Shown one piece after another: positions 5,738 through 11,601 of a stretch of DNA of 11,601 bases. Below the pieces are notes generated by a model, which had not been told where the DNA came from, did not search any database, and worked only from the letters and a program-made list of their open reading frames with translations. The first letter of the stretch is position 1. Each line of letters starts with the position of its first letter. The stretch spans positions 1-11,601 of the forward strand of contig JAFRJF010000279.1 in the NCBI GenBank assembly GCA_017432405.1, read 5' to 3'. Made by a program: the position numbers and the translations under genes. Source of the DNA: Clostridia bacterium. Its GTDB lineage: Bacteria > Bacillota_A > Clostridia > Christensenellales > Aristaeellaceae.

Positions 5738-8271
5738 CACTGGTCCGCCCTGCGTATCGAATAGATCCACCGCACGTCGCTGTCGGGCTCGTTGACAGGG
5801 TCGGCGCGCAGGAACAGCTGCACCGGGGCGCCGTCGCCGGCGGTCAGGGTCAGGGCCTCGGAGTAGCCCTGGCGGTCCTCGCCGATGGAGCGGTTCAGGC
5901 GCACAAGACGCTTGCGGCTCTCGGCGGGGATGCGGTCGTAGAAGCTGCCGTTGTTCAGCTCGGCCTCGAACTGGTCCCGGGTCAGCTTCATCGTGGCCTC
6001 CAGGCCGTGGGCGGCCACCTCGTAGCTGTAGCGGCCGTGCTGGCGCACCAGGAACACCACGCTTCGGGAGGAATGGCGGGAGAGCAGGGCCATGTGGTTG
6101 CCCAGCTTGGCCATCTCGGTCACGTCCCGTGCCGCGCCGTAGAAGCGCTTGCTGCCGTCGGTCTCGTTCAGGAAGTAGAAGTGGATCAGGAAGCGGGAGT
6201 AGTCCCCGTCAGCCCGGGCGAAGCTCATCACGCCGGCGGCCCCGTTCAGGCGGTCCCGGTCGGCCTTGTCCAGCAGCTCGTACAGACGCTTTTTGTCCTT
6301 TTCCGGCATGAACCGCTGAATGTTTGCCATGCGCTCGGTGAAGTCCGGCACGTTCACCGCCTCGAAAAACTGCTGGTTGAAGCGCACGATGTCCACCGCG
6401 TCGCCATGCCGGGCGTAGATGGCGGCGGGGCCGATGATGTTGTTGAGCATCGCATCGGAATAGATGGCGTCGTTCAAGAATTCCCGGATGCGGAACTGGT
6501 CGTTGGCCTTGAACACGAAGCCCCGGTCGTCCACCCGTTCGGGGTTTGAAATCAACGCCTCAAAGGCCCCGACGGGCATGGGCTTGTGGAAGAAGTAGCC
6601 CTGCATGTAGCGGCAGCCCAGGCTCATCAGGTACGCCTTTTGGGACTCGGTCTCCACGCCCTCCACGATGATGGGCAGCGTCAGCGTCTTGGCCATGTTC
6701 ACGATGGATTCCAGTATGCGCATGCCCTTCCTGTCGCTGGTGTTATCCAAGTGCAGGAAGTAGGCGTCCAGCTTGATGATGTCGATGTTCAGCTCGTGCA
6801 GCATGTTCAGCGAGGAATAGCCGCTGCCGAAGTCGTCCATCAGCACCACGAAGCCCTGCTCGCGCAGCTGCTGCACGGTGTCCCGCACCTTCTGGGAATC
6901 CTCGCCGCAGGCCGATTCGGTGATCTCGATCTTCACCGCCGAGCGGGGCAGGTCGTAGCGCTTCAAGAGGGCGCAGAAGTGTTCGGTGACGTTCAGCGTG
7001 AAGATGTCCACCTGGGACACGTTCACCGACACCGAGATCAGCGGCAGGCCCCGGTCCAGGCAGCTGCGGCTCCAGCGGCAGACTCCCTCCCAGATGAACT
7101 TGTCCAGGTCGGGGATGAAGCCGTACTTCTCCAGCACCGGCACAAAGGCCGAGGGCGGCACCATCTGGCCGTTGGGCTTGATCCAGCGGGCCAGCGACTC
7201 CGCGCCCACGATGCTGCCGGTGGAAGCCCGCACCTGGGGCTGCAGCCAGAAGGTGATCTCGTTGTTCTTCAGGGCGTCCTGGAAGTCGGAGAGGATGTGG
7301 TAATCCTCCGCCGTCTTGTTGTACATCGAGGGGTCAAAGGTGCGTATACGGTTCTTGAAGTCCTGCTTGGCGTGCTGGCAGGCCAGCGAGGCCTGGTCGA
7401 ACAGGTTCAGTATCGAGGTGTTGCCGTTGGAATAGCTGATGCCGAAGGAGGGCAGGAACCCGATGGACACCCCGAAGCGCACGATGACCCGGTGCACGTT
7501 CTCATACAGCTGCTGCGGGTCCACGCGCCCGGCGGGCACCAGCAGGCAGAAGTCGTCGTTGCCCATGTAGCCGGCAATGCCGTCGCAGGCCTCGGCGTCC
7601 TTGGTCAGGCCGCTGCCGATGCGGGCCAGCACCATGTCCCCCGCCTTGCGGCCGTACCACTCGTTGAACAGCTTGAACTGCTCCAGGTCGATGACGATCA
7701 GCATCCAGTTCATGCTGCGGTTCGCCAGCACCGGCTTGGTGGCGTTGAAGAAGTCGTCTTCCCGCAAGAGGCCCGTCAGCGGATCGTGGATGGCGTTCCC
7801 GTGGCTGCGTACCCGGGTGACGCCCGCCTCCCGGTCCTTGATGTTCTGGATGTCGTACACATAGCAGTAGACCAGCCCCTCGGGCAACTTGTTTACCGCG
7901 CCGCCCACCGTGACCTGCTCCACCCAGCGCCAGCCTCCCTCCGGAGCGCGTACCCGGTACTGCAGGTCCAGCACCCCCGGCAGCTTCGACTGCTTAAGGC
8001 GCTGGAGCAGCGTGTCCGGGTCCATGACATCGGCGTAGGCCTGGCGATCCTCCTCGTGCACCAGGTGGTCCACCGCGTAGTCGTAGAAATTCCGGTAGCT
8101 TCCCTCCGTGGCGGGAACCCGGTACTTGCCCTCGATGTTGTACATGAACCTGTAGCGGTCCTCGTTCAGGTCGATGCCCAGCATCTCGTCGTAGCTGGAA
8201 TTGTTCAGGTACTCCAGCACGAAATCCTGGGACGATTTGCCCGGGGCCATGGCAAGCAGTCCGTTGATCAT
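5737..8271 (-). CDS. PAS / degenerate GGDEF / EAL c-di-GMP phosphodiesterase
   Basis: This is an 844-residue signalling protein. Residues about 25-145 look like a PAS sensor (ending in the YVYDIQNIKDRE pattern), about 163-315 a GGDEF domain, and about 326-575 an EAL domain. About 590-840 is a C-terminal region with further PAS-like features (FYGAARDVTEM near 710). The GGDEF signature reads GNDDF (237-241) and no RxxD inhibitory site is seen, so cyclase activity is unlikely. The EAL domain keeps the metal and catalytic set known from RocR: ESLAR with Glu358, Asn417, Glu449, Asp479-Asp480, Lys500, Glu537 and Gln557. It therefore should hydrolyse c-di-GMP to pGpG. No membrane helix or signal peptide is seen, so it is probably cytosolic. 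The ATG follows AGGAGG by six bases. It has its own promoter at 8320-8348. The ligand of the PAS domains is unknown. Confidence 0.9.
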   Translation of the reverse strand: MINGLLAMAPGKSSQDFVLEYLNNSSYDEMLGIDLNEDRYRFMYNIEGKYRVPATEGSYRNFYDYAVDHLVHEEDRQAYADVMDPDTLLQRLKQSKLPGVLDLQYRVRAPEGGWRWVEQVTVGGAVNKLPEGLVYCYVYDIQNIKDREAGVTRVRSHGNAIHDPLTGLLREDDFFNATKPVLANRSMNWMLIVIDLEQFKLFNEWYGRKAGDMVLARIGSGLTKDAEACDGIAGYMGNDDFCLLVPAGRVDPQQLYENVHRVIVRFGVSIGFLPSFGISYSNGNTSILNLFDQASLACQHAKQDFKNRIRTFDPSMYNKTAEDYHILSDFQDALKNNEITFWLQPQVRASTGSIVGAESLARWIKPNGQMVPPSAFVPVLEKYGFIPDLDKFIWEGVCRWSRSCLDRGLPLISVSVNVSQVDIFTLNVTEHFCALLKRYDLPRSAVKIEITESACGEDSQKVRDTVQQLREQGFVVLMDDFGSGYSSLNMLHELNIDIIKLDAYFLHLDNTSDRKGMRILESIVNMAKTLTLPIIVEGVETESQKAYLMSLGCRYMQGYFFHKPMPVGAFEALISNPERVDDRGFVFKANDQFRIREFLNDAIYSDAMLNNIIGPAAIYARHGDAVDIVRFNQQFFEAVNVPDFTERMANIQRFMPEKDKKRLYELLDKADRDRLNGAAGVMSFARADGDYSRFLIHFYFLNETDGSKRFYGAARDVTEMAKLGNHMALLSRHSSRSVVFLVRQHGRYSYEVAAHGLEATMKLTRDQFEAELNNGSFYDRIPAESRKRLVRLNRSIGEDRQGYSEALTLTAGDGAPVQLFLRADPVNEPDSDVRWIYSIRRADQ

Positions 8272-8319
8272 GGCGAACCTCCTCTCCCGCGCACTGACAT
8301 AAATACGCCCTATTCTTTT

Positions 8320-8348
8320 ATTATATCCATATTTAGCGCAAAAGGCAA
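8320..8348 (-). promoter_or_regulatory. Promoter of the EAL gene
   Basis: On the minus strand TTGCCT (8343-8348) and a perfect TATAAT (8320-8325) are 17 bases apart. The start point would be near 8313, leaving a leader of about 41 bases with AGGAGG at 8278-8283. The rest of the gap up to the padR promoter (about 8349-8409) is AT-rich and shows nothing else I can name. Confidence 0.7.
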
Positions 8349-8409
8349 CTGGCGCTTAACCCGTTTTTCCATAAAGTTTCCAAATCGGTGGATAAATCAA
8401 AAAATCCCT

Positions 8410-8452
8410 CTTGACACATAATACTATGCAATGTATAATATTATGCGTCAAG
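8410..8452 (+). promoter_or_regulatory. padR promoter within a 43-bp dyad operator
   Basis: TTGACA (8411-8416) and TATAAT (8434-8439) are perfect consensus hexamers 17 bases apart, giving a start point near 8446. The whole promoter lies inside an inverted repeat: arms 8410-8423 (CTTGACACATAATA) and 8439-8452 (TATTATGCGTCAAG) match at 13 of 14 positions across a 15-base centre. An inner ATAC-N8-GTAT dyad (8421-8436) resembles operators reported for PadR proteins. Autorepression by the downstream PadR is the natural inference. Confidence 0.8.
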
Positions 8453-8463
8453 GGGGTGTTGCC

Positions 8464-8790
8464 ATGGATGTCCAGCTGAAGCGGGGCATACTGGACGCCT
8501 GTGTGCTGACGGTGCTGCGGCGGGGGGAGAGCTACGGCTACCGCCTGGTCCGGGACGTGGGCGAGCTGATCGACGTATCGGAATCGACGCTCTACCCCAT
8601 ATTGAAGCGGCTGGAGGCGGGCGGACTGGTGACGGTGCGCTCGGCGGAGCACAACGGGCGATTGCGCAAGTACTATCAAATCACTCAGGCCGGCGAGGCC
8701 CGGGTCCACGCCTTCCTGGAGGAATGGCGGGTGCTGATGCGGGCGCTGGGCAAGATCGAAGCGGAGGTAGAAGGCCATGACCAAGCGTGA
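8464..8790 (+). CDS. PadR-family transcriptional regulator
   Basis: This is a 108-residue winged-helix regulator of the short (PadR-s2-like) type. The family marks are GESYGYRLVRD (21-31), STLYPILKRLEAGGLV (41-56) for the recognition helix, and the wing GRLRKYYQIT (65-74), followed by a C-terminal dimerisation helix (about 76-104). The ATG at 8464 is preceded by AAGGGGGTG at a normal distance. An in-frame ATG at 8431 overlaps the -10 box and is not used. The gene overlaps the next one by 14 bases, so the two are co-translated. PadR proteins next to HAAS/DUF1700 genes commonly repress their own operon and respond to envelope or drug stress; the actual signal here cannot be seen. Confidence 0.93.
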   Translation: MDVQLKRGILDACVLTVLRRGESYGYRLVRDVGELIDVSESTLYPILKRLEAGGLVTVRSAEHNGRLRKYYQITQAGEARVHAFLEEWRVLMRALGKIEAEVEGHDQA

Positions 8791-9949
8791 ATTTCTGGAG
8801 ATGCTGAACGAGCGGACGTCCTGCCTGAGCGAGGCTGAGCGGGACAGGCTGCTGGAGTACTACGGCGAGATCATCGACGACCACATGGAGGAGGGCCTTA
8901 CCGAGGCCGAGGCCGTGGCGGCACTGGGCGACCCGGCGGCGCTGACCCGGGACTACGCTGACCCTGCCGCCGAAGGGGCTACCCCGAACCCGGAGATCCG
9001 ACCCGCCGGCGAGAGCGTGGCGGCGCTGAACGGGCTGCGCATACGGGTGGACAGCGCGGACGTGACGATCGCCCGCGGCGCGCTGGACAACGGCGCGGCG
9101 GCCCAGCTGCGCTTCTCTGACCCCGCCCGCTTTGAATGGCGCATGGACGGCGACGTGATGGAGATCGTGGAGAAGTCGCCGGAGGGCCCCCGGTTCAGCC
9201 TGCAGCGGGTGCTGCACCTGCTCTCCTCCCCCGCCCAGCACGTGAAGGTCACCCTCGCCGCGCCACTGGACGGCGCGTTCAGCTACGCCGCCGGCGGCGG
9301 GGACCTCACCCTCGAGGGCGCGGCCTTCGGCGGCGGGGCCGGCATCGACAGCGCCAGCGGCGACGTGACCCTGCGGACCTTCGATTGCGGCGGGGACCTG
9401 AAGCTCTCCACCCGCAGCGGAGACGTGCGCTTGGAGGGCGTGCGCGTCGCCGGCAGTCTGCGGGTCCACCTGGCCAGCGGCGACCTGGCGTCCACCCACC
9501 TGTCCGTGGCCGGCGAGTCCCGCATCGACGCCGCCAGCGGCGACATCGACCTGCGCAAGCCGGACCTGGAGGCGCTGGCCATATCCACCGCCTCGGGGGA
9601 CATCGAGCTCTTCCAGGGCTCGGCGGCGGCCACCGAGATCCATGCCGCCAGCGGCGACGTGGACCTGAAGGCGATGGAGTGCAACCCCACGCTGGCCATA
9701 GAGACCGCCACCGGCGACGTCTCCCTGGGCCGCTGCATCGCCCTGGAGACGCGCGTCAAGACCGCCAGCGGCGACGTGGATGTGCGCCTGGCGCGGCTGG
9801 AATGCGGCTACGACATCGTCGCGAACAGCGCCAGCGGCGACGTGCGTCTCCCCGACGACAATCCCCCCGCCCGGGAGGGCCTTCGCCAGCCCAGGCTCGC
9901 GATCCGCACCGCCAGCGGGGACATCGATGTTAAGATTGTGCGTGAATAA
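8777..9949 (+). CDS. HAAS (DUF1700) domain fused to DUF4097 beta-solenoid
   Basis: This 390-residue protein begins with a HAAS/DUF1700-type domain (about 1-60): LSEAERDRLLEYYGEIIDDHMEEG, then EAVAALGDP. A linker (61-82) follows. The rest is a DUF4097-type repeat domain in which eleven Gly-Asp turns of the form (A/S)SGD(V/I)xL recur, with Asp at 176, 196, 216, 236, 256, 275, 294, 314, 333, 355 and 382. This implies a right-handed beta-solenoid of about 20 residues per turn. The biochemical role of this family is not established. It follows padR with a 14-base overlap and a GGAGG site at 8763-8767, and is probably repressed with it. HAAS proteins usually have membrane helices, and DUF4097 is often a separate or membrane-anchored protein. 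Here I see neither a signal peptide nor a membrane segment, so a cytosolic product is inferred. Confidence 0.85.
   Translation: MTKREFLEMLNERTSCLSEAERDRLLEYYGEIIDDHMEEGLTEAEAVAALGDPAALTRDYADPAAEGATPNPEIRPAGESVAALNGLRIRVDSADVTIARGALDNGAAAQLRFSDPARFEWRMDGDVMEIVEKSPEGPRFSLQRVLHLLSSPAQHVKVTLAAPLDGAFSYAAGGGDLTLEGAAFGGGAGIDSASGDVTLRTFDCGGDLKLSTRSGDVRLEGVRVAGSLRVHLASGDLASTHLSVAGESRIDAASGDIDLRKPDLEALAISTASGDIELFQGSAAATEIHAASGDVDLKAMECNPTLAIETATGDVSLGRCIALETRVKTASGDVDVRLARLECGYDIVANSASGDVRLPDDNPPAREGLRQPRLAIRTASGDIDVKIVRE
9296..9922 (+). repeat. In-gene ~60-nt periodic repeats coding GD turns
   Basis: The motif GCCAGCGGCGAC or a close variant recurs through the DUF4097 part. The first five GD turns (Asp176 to Asp256) are exactly 60 bases apart; later spacings are 57-60, then 66 and 81. 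The sequence between the motifs is diverged. Identity is therefore held mainly at the turns, as expected for an old internal duplication under structural constraint. Confidence 0.8.
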
Positions 9950-9950
9950 A

Positions 9951-10844
9951 TCAGTAGTTCTCCAGATTCTCCTCCAGCACCGCCTTCAGCCGCCGGCCCT
10001 GTTCTTCGGTGATCGGTATGAACGGCCTGCGCGGCTCGCCCACGGGCACGCCCATGTCGTTCAGCACCCACTTGATGGCGGGGATCAGGCCCACGTCGCA
10101 CAGGGCGGCCATGATGTTGTTGGCCTTCACCTGCAACGCCCGGGCCTCGTCGATGCGGCCCGCCCGGAACAGATCGTAGATCCGCCTGTAGTGGGGATAC
10201 ATGAAGTTGAAGGTGCTGCCGATGTTGCCCGCCGCGCCCAGGGCCAGGCCGGCCACCATGGTCTCGTCAAAGCCGTTCATAAGGGTAAGGGACGGGTTCA
10301 GCGCCCTGATCCGCTCCAGCTGGTAGACCTCCTGGTTGGTGTGCTTGACGCCCATTATGAAGTCGCTCTTAAAGAGCTTCTGCGTCACCGGGTCGGAGAG
10401 GTTGAAGGGCCGGTGGGTGTTGCCGGGGAAATTGTAGATCAGCACCGGCATGCCCGCGGCCTGGGCGATATCGGCGTAGTAGGCGTACACCTCGCGGCTG
10501 CCGAAGCCGTAGTAGAAGGGTGGCGTGGCGGCGATGACGTCGAAGCCCAGCGCCGCGGCCTCCCGGGCGAAGCCCACCGCTTCGTCGGTGCCGATGGCCC
10601 CCACGTGGGCGGTCAGGAACACCTCGTCCTTCAACTCCGCCGCGGCCATGAACATCTGCACCCGCTCGCCATAGGTCAGCAAAAAACACTCCGCCGAGCT
10701 TCCTCCGATGAAGAAGCTCTCCGCCCCCTGGGCCATGTTCCACCGCAAAAGGCGCAGCAGCGCCTGCGCGTCCACCTTCCCCTGTTCGTCAAAGGGGGTG
10801 ACGGACGCCGGTACGACGCCCGATAAACTGGTTGGTTTGGACAT
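9951..10844 (-). CDS. N-acetylneuraminate lyase-like DHDPS/NAL aldolase
   Basis: This is a class I aldolase of the DapA/NanA family, 297 residues from the chosen start. Schiff-base Lys167 (GVKHT) and Tyr137 (IYNFP) are present. The substrate-side residues follow N-acetylneuraminate lyase rather than DapA: HVG (80-82), NGFDE with Asp193-Glu194, and GSTFN with Ser210. These match E. coli NanA positions 191, 192 and 208 with a constant two-residue offset. The carboxylate loop is GGSSAE (47-52) instead of GGSTGE. The likely reaction is cleavage of sialic acid or a related 2-keto-3-deoxy sugar acid to pyruvate and an aldehyde, in the cytosol. The start at 10844 has GGAGG five bases upstream; the ATG at 10856 lacks a site. 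No other sialic acid genes are in the window, so the exact substrate is open. Confidence 0.85.
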   Translation of the reverse strand: MSKPTSLSGVVPASVTPFDEQGKVDAQALLRLLRWNMAQGAESFFIGGSSAECFLLTYGERVQMFMAAAELKDEVFLTAHVGAIGTDEAVGFAREAAALGFDVIAATPPFYYGFGSREVYAYYADIAQAAGMPVLIYNFPGNTHRPFNLSDPVTQKLFKSDFIMGVKHTNQEVYQLERIRALNPSLTLMNGFDETMVAGLALGAAGNIGSTFNFMYPHYRRIYDLFRAGRIDEARALQVKANNIMAALCDVGLIPAIKWVLNDMGVPVGEPRRPFIPITEEQGRRLKAVLEENLENY

Positions 10845-10884
10845 AACTGCCTCCATTCCGGTCGTTAGTTTTTGCAACGGTATG

Positions 10885-10913
10885 ATTATACCACTTCACA
10901 CCCGCCTGCGCAA
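10885..10913 (-). promoter_or_regulatory. Promoter of the NanA-like gene
   Basis: On the minus strand TTGCGC (10908-10913) and TATAAT (10885-10890) are 17 bases apart, with a TG extension before the -10 box. The start point would be near 10878, leaving a leader of about 33 bases. No clear operator dyad is seen around it. Confidence 0.65.
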
Positions 10914-10979
10914 CTGCTGTCCCGCCAGGAATCCGGCAGAACAATCGCGGGAACACATCACGGATATTTATCTATCGCC

Positions 10980-11015
10980 AAATACATTGCTTTTTCCATG
11001 TATTTATGTTATGAT
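10980..11015 (+). promoter_or_regulatory. Promoter of the M19 dipeptidase gene, with dyad
   Basis: TTGCTT (10987-10992) and TATGAT (11010-11015) are 17 bases apart, with a TG extension, giving a start point near 11022. An inverted repeat AAATACA (10980-10986) / TGTATTT (10999-11005) surrounds the -35 box and could be an operator. The space from about 10914 to 10979 shows no further signal. Confidence 0.65.
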
Positions 11016-11052
11016 ATATCAAATGTCTTTTACATGAGAGGAAGCGATTGCC

Positions 11053-11601
11053 ATGTTTGTTGCAGACGCCCATTGCGATACGCTTTATCAAATCGCCATC
11101 AACGGAAAGGCGCCCGGAAAATGCGTCGTGACGCCCCAGCGGCTGGCGGCGGGCGGCGTGGGCCTTCAGACCTTCGCGCTGTTCGCCGGGCGGGATGGCA
11201 CCAAGGGCACGCCCTATGCCGACGGCCTGGCGATGCTGGCCGCGGCCAGCTGGCTGAACGCCCCTATGCTGACGGACGACCTGCCCGAGAAGCCCCCGGA
11301 GACGCCGATGGGCATATTCTCCTGCGAGGGCGGCGAGATGCTGGAGGGGTCGCTGGAGCGGCTGACCGAGTTCCAGTTGGCCGCGCGGCTGCGGATGATC
11401 GCCCTGACCTGGAACTTTGAAAACGAGATCGGCCACCCCGCCGTCGAGGGCCCGAAGGGCGGCCTGAAGCCCTTTGGCCGGAAGCTGCTGGCGGCGATGG
11501 ACCGCTATGGCATACTCCCCGACACCTCCCACCTGAACGAGGCCGGCTTCTGGGAGGTGTGCGAGCGCGCCGCCCTGCCCCCCATCGCCAGCCACTCCGA
11601 C
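11053..11601 (+). CDS. M19 (renal dipeptidase-like) peptidase, 3' end missing
   Basis: This open frame has no stop before the right edge: 183 residues are visible of roughly 300 or more expected. M19 enzymes are zinc dipeptidases that hydrolyse dipeptides, some with D-residues or dehydro bonds. The binuclear zinc ligands appear in family order: His7 and Asp9 in DAHCDT, bridging Glu92 in SCEGGE, His160 in DTSHLNE, and His181 in ASHSD at the edge. LTWNFEN (118-124) is also typical. No signal peptide is present, so a cytosolic enzyme is inferred. The ATG follows AGAGGAAG (about 11036-11043). The gene is divergent from the NanA-like gene, with its own promoter. Substrate cannot be deduced. Confidence 0.9.
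   Translation, partial: MFVADAHCDTLYQIAINGKAPGKCVVTPQRLAAGGVGLQTFALFAGRDGTKGTPYADGLAMLAAASWLNAPMLTDDLPEKPPETPMGIFSCEGGEMLEGSLERLTEFQLAARLRMIALTWNFENEIGHPAVEGPKGGLKPFGRKLLAAMDRYGILPDTSHLNEAGFWEVCERAALPPIASHSD

Noticed and set aside
8391..8399. GATAAATCA, matching the core of the hairpin family
   Set aside because: Only nine bases match, it lies in AT-rich intergenic DNA and not at a gene end, and no second arm is seen; chance is sufficient.
6586..8421. A 611-codon open frame on the plus strand
   Set aside because: It lies entirely opposite the EAL gene, is rich in His, Val, Gly and Ala with no domain motif, and is explained by high GC content removing stop codons in the antisense frame.
9340..9922. 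Repeat array that could suggest CRISPR
   Set aside because: The repeats are short, in frame with a coding sequence and encode regular GD turns of a beta-solenoid; repeats and spacers do not have CRISPR form.

Overview
The window looks like chromosomal DNA from a high-GC member of the Clostridia/Firmicutes (inference). Reasons: strong AGGAGG-type ribosome binding sites, a FabK-type enoyl reductase, a MarR-led type II fatty acid operon, a PadR/HAAS/DUF4097 module, and near-consensus sigma-A-type promoters. No phage, plasmid, transposase, CRISPR, tRNA or rRNA sequence was recognised.

Layout. Positions 1-328 hold no gene but carry nested palindromic repeats. Positions 329-5599 (minus strand) form a fatty acid synthesis operon read from right to left: a MarR/FabT-like regulator, fabH, acpP, fabK, fabG, fabF, fabZ. 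It is led by a promoter at about 5661-5688 with a MarR-type operator over its -10 box. The genes are tightly packed: acpP and fabK overlap by one base, and fabK and fabG are two bases apart. The exceptions are two longer gaps, before fabH and before acpP. fabD and the acetyl-CoA carboxylase genes, often part of such operons, are absent here. Upstream on the same strand (5737-8271) is a large PAS / degenerate GGDEF / intact EAL protein with its own promoter.

A divergent pair of promoters lies between 8272 and 8463. The plus-strand one drives a PadR regulator (8464-8790) and an overlapping gene (8777-9949) that fuses a HAAS/DUF1700 domain to an eleven-unit DUF4097 beta-solenoid with no membrane segment. 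Tail to tail with it, one base away, is a minus-strand N-acetylneuraminate-lyase-like gene (9951-10844). A second divergent promoter region (10845-11052) separates this from an M19 membrane-dipeptidase-family gene (11053 onward) that runs off the right edge.

How the parts work together: the fab genes cover acyl chain initiation (FabH), carriage (ACP) and the elongation cycle (FabF, FabG, FabZ, FabK), probably under feedback control by the MarR protein. The PadR module looks like an autoregulated envelope-type response unit. The strongest unexplained signals are: a pair of perfect, covarying hairpins placed at the stop codons of two unrelated genes; the large nested inverted repeat at the left edge; the 43-bp dyad covering the whole padR promoter; and the soluble HAAS-solenoid fusion. 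I did not find a convincing wholly new multi-gene system.
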